From the IMG/VR virus record IMGVR_UViG_3300028883_000104, positions 1 to 31,765 of that record: DNA of 31,765 nucleotides; one strand, given 5' to 3'. A program made the position numbers and the translations under genes. Positions within the stretch are counted from its first letter, which is position 1, and every line of letters starts with the position of its first letter. The notes beneath the pieces are model-generated. The model had not been told where the DNA came from, searched no databases, and saw only the letters and a list, made by a program, of their open reading frames with translations. Of this stretch, positions 15,685-23,698 are shown in pieces. The DNA is from a virus.

Positions 15685-16806
15685 TTAACATCCTATACAT
15701 CCGTAATTTAATTGTAGTGTTCCATTTGAAAGGAATGTAGCCCAAATATCTGTAGCATTTCCTATTGAAACTGGTAATCCATAACTTGAATTAATTACAA
15801 CATGAGTTCCATTAACACTTATAGTAAATAAATCAATTTCAGAACCAGGGTCTCCAACAATTAAATCATCACCAGCATATAGTTCTTGATTAACTTCTGC
15901 TTGTGAAGTTATTTCTGTCATATTAGTTCCTGAATCTATTTGAAAGCTTTGAGTATCGTGAGAAAGACTTCCCCATTGAGTATTATCTGTATCTGGGTCT
16001 GTTGCAGAATGTAGAAAAATAGTTGGATTGGTGCTTGGAATGCTATGGTCATAATCATCTTCCCTATTAGCATAATCTGTGAAAATAAGGTTGTAATTAC
16101 TTCTTCCATCTGTTCCAACAATACCAAAATGAACTCCATCATCTGCTATAGGTAATGCTCCAAGAAATGAATTTCCACTTTCTTTAATAACCCATGAAGA
16201 AAGTCCTCCAGAAGGATTAAAAGAAACTAAACTATCAAATTCTATAGTTCCATCAACTTCCAATTTTCCAGAAACAAATAAATCGTCATCGCTAGTAAGA
16301 GAATGAGAATCTACTCCTGCGTCCCCTATTACAATATTATCTCCACTACCAACTAAATTGCTGATATTTGTAATATTGTTTCCACTCATATTCAAATTTC
16401 CGGTCATATTATCTCCATCAACATTAACATATAATCCATCAGCATAAGTTTCATTAAATCCATTACTTGTGCTATTCCAATAATTAAAATTATTTATATT
16501 TGATTTAGTATAATAATCAGTGATATTAAAATCAGTAGAATTATAAAAACCATAAGGATTTAAAATAGAATAATACAAAGTGTCTGCATGACTTTCATTC
16601 CAAGAAGAATTACCACCAAAAGTGTTATAACAAGTATCTCCAATACAAAAATAATCTGCAGTAACATTATATCCTGTAACATTAATATTTTCACTTCCAA
16701 TACCAACATAATCTAATTTTCCGGTAAATGGATTAAAGGTAGTAGAATATGCAGAAATCAATCCAATTAAAAATATTGCTCCAATCAAATAAAGTAATTT
16801 TTTCAT
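15685..16806 (-). CDS. Secreted fibre-like protein
   Basis: 373 residues with a clear signal peptide (KKLLYLIGAIFLIGLISAYS). The next part has NPFTGKLDYVG and tandem segments such as NVTADYFCIGDTCYN and NESHADTLYYSILNPYGFYN, with YYTKSN and NETYADGLYVN repeats; these N-x-S/T- and Tyr-rich repeats are typical of trimeric fibre shafts. A TGNLNMSGNNITNISNLV stretch, then beta-helix-like strands, leads to a C-terminal Cys pair (YGCIGC). It lies between the LamG/anchored pair and the portal-side gene at 16808. A tail-spike or spike on an enveloped or cell-exposed structure is likely. The signal peptide is unusual for a tail fibre, which normally assembles in the cytoplasm. Confidence 0.6.
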   Translation of the reverse strand: MKKLLYLIGAIFLIGLISAYSTTFNPFTGKLDYVGIGSENINVTGYNVTADYFCIGDTCYNTFGGNSSWNESHADTLYYSILNPYGFYNSTDFNITDYYTKSNINNFNYWNSTSNGFNETYADGLYVNVDGDNMTGNLNMSGNNITNISNLVGSGDNIVIGDAGVDSHSLTSDDDLFVSGKLEVDGTIEFDSLVSFNPSGGLSSWVIKESGNSFLGALPIADDGVHFGIVGTDGRSNYNLIFTDYANREDDYDHSIPSTNPTIFLHSATDPDTDNTQWGSLSHDTQSFQIDSGTNMTEITSQAEVNQELYAGDDLIVGDPGSEIDLFTISVNGTHVVINSSYGLPVSIGNATDIWATFLSNGTLQLNYGCIGC

Positions 16807-16807
16807 T

Positions 16808-17128
16808 TTAACTATAACTTAAAGATTCTCTATTATCCCAGATATTATCAAACTTAGTATCACCATCAGCAAATTGAATATCTGTTACATTTGTTCCAGA
16901 ATAAACTAATTTCTTAATCATCCACCCTGCAGAATCTTTTGCAGTTCCAGGAGGAGCAAAACCAAGATATTCTGCAAAGCCACTTCCATTATAAGATATT
17001 ACCTGTGTCAATAAATCAGTATAAGGCATAATCTTTATAACTTCAGCATTTGAATCATAACTTTCAGCAAAAGCTTTTTGAATATTAATAGTTTCTCCAG
17101 CATCTGTCAATATTAAATTATTCGGCAT
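16808..17128 (-). CDS. Small virion-like protein of a common phage type
   Basis: 106 residues. The C-terminal half (EYLGFAPPGTAKDSAGWMIK, LVYSGTNVTDIQFADGD, FDNIWDNRESLSYS) follows a pattern repeatedly seen in short tailed-phage structural proteins, where a Gly/Pro turn, a Trp-Ile-Lys strand, a x-F-A-D/S-G turn and a final W-D-N/D-R-x-x-x-Y end recur. Its function is unknown; a minor capsid or fibre-base role is possible. The start overlaps the portal stop by 11 bases. Confidence 0.55.
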   Translation of the reverse strand: MPNNLILTDAGETINIQKAFAESYDSNAEVIKIMPYTDLLTQVISYNGSGFAEYLGFAPPGTAKDSAGWMIKKLVYSGTNVTDIQFADGDTKFDNIWDNRESLSYS

Positions 17129-18446
17129 CTTCCTTACCTCCTTTTTCTTTCTTTTCTTCTTTTGGTTCCTCTTTCTTTTCTTCTTTACTTTCCCCTTTTT
17201 CCCCAGCTTCTAAACCTTCAGACTTTATAGCATAAGACCTAATATCTTCTGGAAATAATATTCCCTTTTCAACATAAGAAACTAATCTTTTTGACTTATC
17301 ATTAATCTCCTCTACTCCAACATCTCCAAAGTGCAGTTCAGGATATTTTTCAGTTTTTAAATTAACTTCAGCAATTTTAGAAGAAACATATTTTTGGAAA
17401 GTAGAAATAGTTCTTTTAATTATATCTCTTAAAGTAAATTCTAAAAATCTTTGTTGGTTATTTAAAGTAGCTCTATTTGTTGCTTCTCCACTTCCAACAG
17501 CAAAAGCTTCTGGAACTCCAAGAGATGCAGTAATATTTTTTCTCAAATAAATTAAAGATTGATCAACTATATCTGGCTGCTTAACTTCTAATGGATAAGG
17601 TTTAACATAATATGGGTGAGCAAGGTATCTATCATGTTTTAAATTTCTTAACATTTTAAGAGTATCATTAGTCATACTAGGTGTTGGGTGATGAAGTTCA
17701 TCTCCAACTGAAGCAAGAACAGGAAATGTTCCTTTAGTATAAATTGAATTAGTCTGTGCTTCTTCAATGCTCAATCTCCTATAAATTGATTTATAAGCAG
17801 GTTCTATTAATCCAACTCCAGAAAATCTATCACCAATAGCATATAATTTAAATTGGCATATTCTTTCAGCCTTTAAAAATATCCCATTATTTAAATTAAC
17901 TTCTGGAGGAACTTTATCTCCCTTACCATCTGTATTATATCCATAAGGAACTTTCTGAACATATCCTACTGGTCTTCCATAATTATCCGTAACAACTTTA
18001 CCATCTGTATTTCTTGCTAAATCCATATTCTTAGAATCTATTAAAGTAATATCAACAATATCCCCTGTTTTTTTCCCATTAACTAATTCAACATAAGCAT
18101 TCCCATATATCATTTGATTTCTGAATATTCCTTCAAGTAATTCATCAAAAGTTAAATTATCCCCCACCTTTCCTATATTCTTGAAAAATTCCTCAAAATA
18201 ATCTGCATTTTCCCCTCTAAATTCATATCCAGCAGCCATAATCATTTGGGTAGATTTATTAATAGAGTTAAAAGAAATAGGATCAGAATAATATACTTGT
18301 TCCAATTCAACAGGTTCAACTCTCTCAACTTCATTTTTTTTATCAGAAAGTTTAATTGAAATAGGATTAGAATCATCTGAAGTTTTAGAACCTGCTAATT
18401 CGTAAGCCTTCCCTTGAGTATCAAATAGTTCTTGAATTATACCCAT
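17118..18446 (-). CDS. Portal protein
   Basis: 442 residues, normal for siphovirus portals. After an N-terminal wing (EQVYYSDPISFNSINKSTQM) comes QMIYGNAYVELV, the stem-region strand common in portals, then KAERICQFKLYAIGDRFSGV with GLIEPAYKSIYRRL, a hallmark helix preceding the clip/stem. NITASLGVPEAFAVGSGE with ATLNNQQRFLEFTLRDII is the canonical late segment. The last 30 residues are a Lys/Glu tail of low complexity. It forms the dodecameric ring through which DNA enters and to which connector proteins attach. The start overlaps the stop of the small membrane gene by one base. Confidence 0.9.
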   Translation of the reverse strand: MGIIQELFDTQGKAYELAGSKTSDDSNPISIKLSDKKNEVERVEPVELEQVYYSDPISFNSINKSTQMIMAAGYEFRGENADYFEEFFKNIGKVGDNLTFDELLEGIFRNQMIYGNAYVELVNGKKTGDIVDITLIDSKNMDLARNTDGKVVTDNYGRPVGYVQKVPYGYNTDGKGDKVPPEVNLNNGIFLKAERICQFKLYAIGDRFSGVGLIEPAYKSIYRRLSIEEAQTNSIYTKGTFPVLASVGDELHHPTPSMTNDTLKMLRNLKHDRYLAHPYYVKPYPLEVKQPDIVDQSLIYLRKNITASLGVPEAFAVGSGEATNRATLNNQQRFLEFTLRDIIKRTISTFQKYVSSKIAEVNLKTEKYPELHFGDVGVEEINDKSKRLVSYVEKGILFPEDIRSYAIKSEGLEAGEKGESKEEKKEEPKEEKKEKGGKEDAE

Positions 18447-18670
18447 TATCTAAAAAAAATGCTCCTTACAATTTTTGTTAATTTAAATTCTAAAAACCAA
18501 AAACCTATTCCATAACCTATCCAAGAAAACAAGGTAAAAGGAAGACCAAAAACAGTAGTAAGAAAAACATTTAACGGAAATCCGTATCCTATTGTTCTCA
18601 GTAAAAATTCTAATAATACAGAAAGTTCTGTCTTAAAATTATATTTGTCTTTAGATTTTGTTTCTGCCAT
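18446..18670 (-). CDS. Small two-helix membrane protein
   Basis: 74 residues with two hydrophobic stretches at about 30-48 (GYGFPLNVFLTTVFGLPF) and 49-65 (SWIGYGIGFWFLEFKL), joined by a tight turn, and basic ends (RSIFFR). A weak AAGGA site lies about nine bases before the ATG, and a TATA element is centred 36 bases before it. It leads the portal/fibre unit. It may be a holin-like or membrane-anchoring protein; nothing identifies it further. Confidence 0.5.
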   Translation of the reverse strand: MAETKSKDKYNFKTELSVLLEFLLRTIGYGFPLNVFLTTVFGLPFTLFSWIGYGIGFWFLEFKLTKIVRSIFFR

Positions 18671-18700
18671 CTTTTTATTCCTTATTACAAGGGATTATAA

Positions 18701-18711
18701 CTATTTAAATT
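18701..18711 (-). promoter_or_regulatory. Archaeal TATA promoter of the portal/fibre unit
   Basis: Minus strand ATTTAAATAG begins within the TAA stop of the terminase gene. The centre is about 36 bases before the ATG at 18670, implying a leader of only a few bases. Confidence 0.55.
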
Positions 18712-20115
18712 TTACCCACTAGCAAATAAACTACCTTCAAAGTCCTTTTGCCTAGAAGACTCACTTAACGCCATAGCTAATGACACTGCTATATCATCGT
18801 GAGCAGCCGTAGATAAATATTGAGTCATTTGAGTATTAGGGGATTTGGTTTCTTTAAATCCTAATAATTGCTTTGTTAATGTATCTGTTAATCTAAGAGC
18901 ATTATGATCATCTTTGCTTCTAGGAATTACAAGTTTCTTTCCATCAATAATATTTTTCATAGTCATTAATAATTTATTTCTGGCTTTATATTGGAATGAT
19001 TGAGGAACAACTGGAAGTCCAGCAAATCTTAAATCATCAATTATTGCGCTTCCAACATTAGATTCATCAACTATAACTCTTAGTGGGGTATATGCTTCAA
19101 ATAATTCTTTAATTCTTTCAACTTTAGCATTTACTGGAAGGCCTTTATGTATTTCTATATGTCTTATATAATGAAGTTTTCTAACTTTACCTATTATGAC
19201 ATAAGCATCAAAGTCAGCAGTTGGACCAGAACTAACAGCAAAATCACAAGCCATAAATGTTTGTTCTTCTTCTTCTGGAGCCATTGTGAATTTTTCAGTA
19301 TAATCATAACAATTCATTATTGAAGATAATGGATAAATAGCATCTTCAGTTTCAGCAGTTGGGTTACACATATAATTCTTCTCAAAATATTGTTCCCCTA
19401 ATTCTGCTTTTATTTTTTCAAGCTTTTCTAAAGGAAATCTTTCAGGCCAAATAGATTCTCCTTTTTTATTTACTGCTGGATAAGATTTACATACATAATC
19501 TAATTTCCTGGCTCTTATAACTCCCATTAAATCTGTTGGAGATTCTGGAGTAGAAATTAAAACTATTCTTCCCCCCTTTGAATTAACTCTCGGAACTATA
19601 TAATCAAAATAAATTTGTAATTCTCTATAACTTGATGCCTCATCTAATAAAATATGATCAACATGTTCTCCTTTAATATTTTCAGAATAGGGTCTGCATT
19701 TTATAACACATTGTGAAGAAGTTTTTATTGTTTGCTTACTCCAAGTTTCTAAATGGTTCTTTGGTTTAAGCATTTGAAGAATCTCATTATCTTCTATATG
19801 TTTTTTAATTTCTGATAAAACTCTGGTAGATTGGGGGAGAGTATTAGAAATAATTAATATTTCTTTATTTTGATAAAAATAAGCCATCCAAATAGAATAA
19901 GCTGCTCCCAAAATTGCAGTTTTACCAAAACCAGTAGGAGCAAGTATTGAAACTCTTGGATTATTTCTTATGGTATAAAACCAATCCATATGATATTCTT
20001 GTAAATCTAAGTTAAGCATTCTTTTGCAAAAAAGTTTAAAATCTATTTTTGCTACGGCATTAAATTCTGCCATATGCTCAAAATCATCACCTAATATATC
20101 CTGTGTTGTTATCAT
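18712..20115 (-). CDS. Terminase large subunit
   Basis: 467 residues with both terminase domains. ATPase: Walker A APTGFGKT (59-66), Walker B ILLDEAS (about 155-161), coupling motif LISTPESP (about 187-193). RNase H-like nuclease: Asp291 in MACDFAVSSG, Asp350/Glu351 in VIVDESNVGS, and Asp440/Asp441 in AAHDDIAVSLAMA. These give the metal-binding acidic residues that cut the packaged DNA. All key residues are present. It is the last gene of the 25369-18712 unit and overlaps the gene before it by 29 bases. No small terminase is recognised, though one of the small genes upstream may fill that role. Confidence 0.95.
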   Translation of the reverse strand: MITTQDILGDDFEHMAEFNAVAKIDFKLFCKRMLNLDLQEYHMDWFYTIRNNPRVSILAPTGFGKTAILGAAYSIWMAYFYQNKEILIISNTLPQSTRVLSEIKKHIEDNEILQMLKPKNHLETWSKQTIKTSSQCVIKCRPYSENIKGEHVDHILLDEASSYRELQIYFDYIVPRVNSKGGRIVLISTPESPTDLMGVIRARKLDYVCKSYPAVNKKGESIWPERFPLEKLEKIKAELGEQYFEKNYMCNPTAETEDAIYPLSSIMNCYDYTEKFTMAPEEEEQTFMACDFAVSSGPTADFDAYVIIGKVRKLHYIRHIEIHKGLPVNAKVERIKELFEAYTPLRVIVDESNVGSAIIDDLRFAGLPVVPQSFQYKARNKLLMTMKNIIDGKKLVIPRSKDDHNALRLTDTLTKQLLGFKETKSPNTQMTQYLSTAAHDDIAVSLAMALSESSRQKDFEGSLFASG

Positions 20116-20464
20116 TTAAGATTGGTACTCCTTTCCCAGTAAGAAAGAATTGATTGAATAAAAGTTTTTTGTTTTTCTTAAAAGCAATTAAAAAAGCATT
20201 ACATTGTTTATCATCTAATATTTTATCTATCTTTTTCTTATCTTTCTTATTTACTTTAAAGGTTTTTTGGCATTTAATTTTAAATATAACAAAAGGGTAA
20301 AGTTTGAATGGAACTTGAGTATTATCGTTTTGTTTGTTTATTACTCCAGTCATTTCAAAATCACATCTATGATATGCTATGAAATCTGAAAATTCTTTCT
20401 GTCTTTCAATACAAGTAAATCCCTGAGATTCTAAATATTTTTTAGTTTCTTCTTTTAAATTCAT
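20087..20464 (-). CDS. Possible PD-(D/E)XK-like protein, degenerate site
   Basis: 125 residues. The order of elements (N-terminal helix KKYLESQGFTCIERQ, SDFIAYHRCD, VIFKIKCQKTFKV, helix KKIDKILDDKQCNAFLIAFK) follows the Hjc/VRR-like PD-(D/E)XK fold. The second motif, however, reads FKIKC where active enzymes have E-x-K, and the PD pair is SD, so catalysis is doubtful. The fold may serve DNA binding. It overlaps the membrane microprotein upstream as ATGA. Compare the gene at 23695, where the motif is intact. Confidence 0.4.
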   Translation of the reverse strand: MNLKEETKKYLESQGFTCIERQKEFSDFIAYHRCDFEMTGVINKQNDNTQVPFKLYPFVIFKIKCQKTFKVNKKDKKKIDKILDDKQCNAFLIAFKKNKKLLFNQFFLTGKGVPILNDNNTGYIR

Positions 20465-20583
20465 ATTAAATTAATAACCCCTGCTACTATCAAAGCCCAT
20501 ACTATAGTTTCAATTAACATTCCAAATAGCCATTCTTCATAATTTATCTTTCTCATAAAAAGGGTTATTGTAGATACTAGCAT
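20461..20583 (-). CDS. Single-span membrane microprotein, 40 aa
   Basis: A basic N-terminal part (TLFMRKINYEEW) is followed by one hydrophobic helix (LFGMLIETIVWALIVAGVI) running to the end. Start and stop overlap both neighbours (ATGCTAG and ATGA), which supports a real translated gene. No family assigned. Confidence 0.55.
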   Translation of the reverse strand: MLVSTITLFMRKINYEEWLFGMLIETIVWALIVAGVINLI

Positions 20584-20771
20584 TTTTTCTTCCTTAATTG
20601 TTCTGCTATATCCTCAATCCAACAATAAACACATTTATTTGCTCTACACATCTTTCTTCCACAATCGCATTGAGAATAAGTATGAATTCCCGGTTGTAAC
20701 TCTCTTTTCAATTCACTAATAGCCCATTCAAGTTTTTCTTTACCTTTTAATTTAATATATTGATAAGTCAT
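20577..20771 (-). CDS. Small Cys-rich zinc-binding protein, 64 aa
   Basis: N-terminal helix (KEKLEWAISELKREL), then QCDCGRKMCRANKCVYCW: Cys residues in C-x-C-x4-C-x4-C-x2-C order, enough for one zinc site, then a helix. It overlaps the FkbM gene as ATGA. DNA or protein binding is likely but the partner is unknown. Confidence 0.55.
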   Translation of the reverse strand: MTYQYIKLKGKEKLEWAISELKRELQPGIHTYSQCDCGRKMCRANKCVYCWIEDIAEQLRKKKC

Positions 20772-21595
20772 TTTTTCCTCCTTAAATATAAATATTTTAA
20801 TCCTCTACCTTGTCCTATTAATCTTCTTACTTCATGGTAACTTAATCCTTTCTTTTCCCAAGAAAGATAATCCCAGAATCTAATAAAAGGATATAATCTT
20901 AATGGCATATCTTCTATAATCTTATCTACATAGAACCCCTCTTTCTCAAAAAGGTTTAATAATTTCGTAGATTTATCCTTCCCTAATAAATCAGTATGAA
21001 ACTCTATCATAATCTTATCTACCCTTTTAGGAATACCCTTCTTAAATACCTCATATTCATAACCCTCAACATCAATTTTAATCATATTTACTTTAAATTT
21101 TTTAACAAAATAATTTAATTTTTTTGATTTAACTTTATAACCTTTACCTTTAACAACTCTAGATTGATTTAATGATTCTGCTTCCATAAAATTAACATCT
21201 TTACCATCTCCTAATGCTAAATTGTAAATCTCTACATTATTTATATTATTTAATTTTAAATTATCTTCTAATATTCCTAAACATCTTTTAATAGGTTCAA
21301 TAGCAATAATCTTCTTAGCATTTCTTGAAAGAAGGGTAAAGAAACCAACATTTGCTCCTACATCTAATACAATATCATTTTTATCAATAAATTTGATATA
21401 ATTTCTAACATTTCTTGGTTCTCTCATTCCACAACTTCTTAAAGTACTTGTTAAAGAATAGGGAGAATCATCTTCTATTAATTTCATTTTAAACTTAAAC
21501 CCATCAACATCTACACATACTATTGATTTTTTATGAGAAATAATTCTATTTAAATGAAATGGCAGCCACGTTAGTTTTTCTATAAAATTTTTCAT
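20768..21595 (-). CDS. FkbM-family methyltransferase
   Basis: 275 residues. DIVLDVGANVGFFTLLSR (about 95-113) is SAM motif I, IIAIEPIKRCLGILEDNLKL is motif II, VEIYNLALGDGK follows, and MIKIDVEGYEYEVFKKG is the FkbM hallmark (x-KIDVEG-x-E). FkbM enzymes O-methylate sugars or small molecules. It is not in the main glycan operon but in the terminase unit; with the methyltransferase at 3257 there are two sugar-type methyltransferases in the window. The start overlaps the upstream small gene as ATGA. Confidence 0.8.
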   Translation of the reverse strand: MKNFIEKLTWLPFHLNRIISHKKSIVCVDVDGFKFKMKLIEDDSPYSLTSTLRSCGMREPRNVRNYIKFIDKNDIVLDVGANVGFFTLLSRNAKKIIAIEPIKRCLGILEDNLKLNNINNVEIYNLALGDGKDVNFMEAESLNQSRVVKGKGYKVKSKKLNYFVKKFKVNMIKIDVEGYEYEVFKKGIPKRVDKIMIEFHTDLLGKDKSTKLLNLFEKEGFYVDKIIEDMPLRLYPFIRFWDYLSWEKKGLSYHEVRRLIGQGRGLKYLYLRRKK

Positions 21596-21765
21596 TTTTT
21601 ATTCCCAAACCCTTTCTTTTTCTTAGGGTGTTTATATTGCAATAAGTTTCTATACATAAGTATCCTTCTTTTAAGACTATTAGTTCTTTTTAAACTAAGT
21701 TTACGTCCTCCATTTAGTTCCTTTGTAGCTTCCTTTAACTTTTGTTTTAATCCATGTCTATTCAT
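21592..21765 (-). CDS. Small basic protein, 57 aa
   Basis: Very basic (MNRHGLKQKLKEATKELN, KLSLKRTNSLKRRILMYRN, ending HPKKKKGFGNKK). It overlaps its neighbours by 8 and 4 bases. The Lys/Arg density suggests nucleic-acid binding. No family recognised. Confidence 0.5.
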   Translation of the reverse strand: MNRHGLKQKLKEATKELNGGRKLSLKRTNSLKRRILMYRNLLQYKHPKKKKGFGNKK

Positions 21766-21925
21766 TCTTTTTCATATCTCCTTCATGTCTTAATGTTTTT
21801 TCTTTTCCTGCTACCTGCATATTGAATTTTTGGAAATTCTCATTCATCCACTTTTTTAATGCAGCAAAGATTAATTCTTCTGATTCTTCTGTTTCAATAA
21901 CCCCAGAAAATACTACTCTACTCAT
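21758..21925 (-). CDS. Small protein, 55 aa
   Basis: Starts MSRVVFSGVIETEESEELIF and continues with a helix (ALKKWMNENFQKFNMQV). The start overlaps the stop of the upstream AbrB-like gene (ATGA) and the stop lies inside the start of the next gene. Nothing identifies its role; the coupled position supports that it is real. Confidence 0.5.
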   Translation of the reverse strand: MSRVVFSGVIETEESEELIFAALKKWMNENFQKFNMQVAGKEKTLRHEGDMKKNE

Positions 21926-22209
21926 ATATCTAATCCTTCCTCCTCTCTTTTTACTTCTTCCTCTTTTAATTTCATAAGTACTATCCTAAAATGTTTACCT
22001 ATAAATTCCTTTGGAATGAAAATACAACCAGAACTTCCAGCATAAGATACTTTCTTTTTTCTAAAAACATAAGCATCTAATTTTTTGGAATAAATATATC
22101 CAGGGCCTTTAAGGAACATTCCAGAATCTTCTATCTCTTTATTTAATTCAGCTACATCGTCTGCTATATCTTCTTCTTTATCTGGATCTATTATAATTTT
22201 TTCTACCAT
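21922..22209 (-). CDS. AbrB/DUF2080-like small protein
   Basis: 95 residues. An acidic N-terminal part (DPDKEEDIADDVAELNKEIE) is followed by KVSYAGSSGCIFIPKEFIGK and FRIVLMKLKEEE. The last stretch matches the swapped-hairpin pattern of AbrB-type DNA-binding proteins and the archaeal DUF2080 group (x-G-N/S-S-x-x-x-x-x-PKE-x-x-GK). Such proteins are usually dimeric DNA-binding regulators. It may regulate the surrounding viral genes. It overlaps neighbours by 4 and 7 bases. Confidence 0.55.
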   Translation of the reverse strand: MVEKIIIDPDKEEDIADDVAELNKEIEDSGMFLKGPGYIYSKKLDAYVFRKKKVSYAGSSGCIFIPKEFIGKHFRIVLMKLKEEEVKREEEGLDI

Positions 22210-22481
22210 TGTTTTTCAAAAACTGATTTATAAATTTCAATCTGCTTTATCTCACTAACCCTACTTACTACATCTTGTCCTTTAAGGATTAAAAATTTAT
22301 CATATTGGTTAAATCTTTGGAACCAACCATGTTGAAATGAGTGATGGCATTTATCATTTCTACAGCTCCACCAAGCCTTTTCTAAACTTCTTGCCTTTGT
22401 TTTTCCAGAAACCTTAAAATCTTTTTTCAAAATCAAAGGACTTTTACAATATGGACAAAAAGCATATAAAATTTGCTTCAT
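22203..22481 (-). CDS. Zinc-ribbon protein, 92 aa
   Basis: Two Cys pairs (FCPYCKSPLIL near the start and SCRNDKCHHSF at about 40-50) form a zinc ribbon; the rest (FNQYDKFLILKGQDVVSR) is mixed. The pattern recalls small phage Ogr-like regulators in the type of ribbon only, without further match. It overlaps the upstream gene as ATGA. Confidence 0.5.
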   Translation of the reverse strand: MKQILYAFCPYCKSPLILKKDFKVSGKTKARSLEKAWWSCRNDKCHHSFQHGWFQRFNQYDKFLILKGQDVVSRVSEIKQIEIYKSVFEKQW

Positions 22482-22744
22482 TCTTCTTCCTCCTCAAAAC
22501 CAAATATTTTGTTTATTTTCTTTAATGAACTCTTATGCTCTTCTTTTTGTAACATTATTCCTGCAAAACACTCAAATTTAGATAACTCCTCAATTCTATC
22601 TTTATGAAAATTAATCAATTCCTCAACTGCTTTCTTTATTTTATTTCTTAATCTTATTAAACTCTCTCTTCTATAAATTGCTTCTTTAGATTGGTCTTCT
22701 CCATTTTCATTAAATATCTCCCAAAAGTTATCTTTTAATGTCAT
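22478..22744 (-). CDS. Small helical protein, 88 aa
   Basis: I start it at MTLKDNFWEIFNEN because GGAGG lies eight bases before that ATG and the ATG overlaps the upstream stop as ATGA; the frame is open ten codons further upstream. Two charged helices (RRESLIRLRNKIKKAVEEL, LQKEEHKSSLKKINKIFG) and a Glu run at the end. No family recognised. Confidence 0.5.
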   Translation of the reverse strand: MTLKDNFWEIFNENGEDQSKEAIYRRESLIRLRNKIKKAVEELINFHKDRIEELSKFECFAGIMLQKEEHKSSLKKINKIFGFEEEEE

Positions 22745-22932
22745 TTCAAATCCTCCAATTTTTTTCTCCACCACTTTTCTTGTTTTTTAGTAGAATCTAT
22801 TGTTGGACAATAACCCTTCAAAAAATCTAATGCTTCACTTAATTCTTGAGTTGTAAAATCTCCTTCAATATTATCTAAACACTCTGTTAATTCTCCTACC
22901 AACTCTTGTGCAGATACTCCATAAGTTCCCAT
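22741..22932 (-). CDS. Small helical protein, 63 aa
   Basis: MGTYGVSAQELVGELTECLD, then TTQELSEALDFLKGYCP, then a Lys/Trp-rich end (QEKWWRKKLEDLK). The stop codon is tied to the next start as ATGA, and the start overlaps the previous stop by one base. Unknown function. Confidence 0.5.
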   Translation of the reverse strand: MGTYGVSAQELVGELTECLDNIEGDFTTQELSEALDFLKGYCPTIDSTKKQEKWWRKKLEDLK

Positions 22933-23240
22933 TATTTCCTCTCCAGTTTTTTCCTTAATTCTTTAATAAAATTCTCTTTAGTTCCTTTATAACATTCATT
23001 AATATCACCTTCATGACAACCACACCAACATTGATTACTTGAATATCCTTCTTCAAATTCATTAAATACCTCTTTAACTATTTCAATTATTTTATCAACC
23101 TCTTTCATTTTTTGTTTCTCCTCTTTTTTCTTTAATGTCCATCCAATTAATTTAATCTCTGAAGTTAAACTTAATATTCCCAATATTAAAAAAAACAAGG
23201 CAATATCTAAACAACATAATAAAATAATTATATCTTTCAT
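22932..23240 (-). CDS. Small membrane protein with Cys cluster, 102 aa
   Basis: A hydrophobic helix covers about residues 3-28 (DIIILLCCLDIALFFLILGI). A basic and helical middle leads to SNQCWCGCHEGDINECYKG, a Cys/His cluster that could bind a metal, then a basic end. An internal ATG (MKEVDKIIEI, residue 45) could give a soluble form without the helix. No family recognised. Confidence 0.45.
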   Translation of the reverse strand: MKDIIILLCCLDIALFFLILGILSLTSEIKLIGWTLKKKEEKQKMKEVDKIIEIVKEVFNEFEEGYSSNQCWCGCHEGDINECYKGTKENFIKELRKKLERK

Positions 23241-23480
23241 TTAAATACCTCCTAATCGTGATTTAATTTTTCTTATTGTTTCTTTTCTTTGATCTTCTGG
23301 CAGAGAAATTAAGTATTTAAGCATAAATGCTCTTGCTCCATCATCTGTTTCAAGAAGTCTTTTTACTTCCTTAAGTCCTTTAGATGTAAATTCTCTTTTC
23401 AAATCTCCTCCAGTAAAAGTTTCTTTTAAAAAACCTTTTTCACAAAGTCTTCCTTCAATCCAATCTTCTTGTAGATTCAT
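23241..23480 (-). CDS. Unknown small protein, 79 aa
   Basis: MNLQEDWIEGRLCEKGFLKE, with KGLKEVKRLLETDDGARAFM and a basic end (ETIRKIKSRLGGI). It looks like a small helical, possibly winged-helix-like protein (a GGDLKREFTSKG turn between helices), but no match is firm. It overlaps the upstream gene as ATGA. Confidence 0.45.
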   Translation of the reverse strand: MNLQEDWIEGRLCEKGFLKETFTGGDLKREFTSKGLKEVKRLLETDDGARAFMLKYLISLPEDQRKETIRKIKSRLGGI

Positions 23481-23698
23481 ATTCTTTCCAATACCTCCTT
23501 TACTAAATCATCTGTGAAACTCCATACTCTTGTACTTGCCTGTGAATTTCTTTCTCTTAATATTGGCATTAAAGCTTCTAAGATAGTTGTTTCTTCTCTA
23601 AAGCATTCATATCTAGAATAATGTTCAAAACCAGCCATTCCTCTTACTTGATAAATTTCTTCTAATCTATAAAGTATATCTCTATTATTTGTTATCAT
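23477..23698 (-). CDS. Unknown small protein, 73 aa
   Basis: MITNNRDILYRLEEIYQVRG, then HYSRYECFREETTILEALMP and a C-terminal VWSFTDDLVKEVLERI. Mixed helical. It overlaps the nuclease gene stop as ATGA. No recognised motif. Confidence 0.45.
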   Translation of the reverse strand: MITNNRDILYRLEEIYQVRGMAGFEHYSRYECFREETTILEALMPILRERNSQASTRVWSFTDDLVKEVLERI

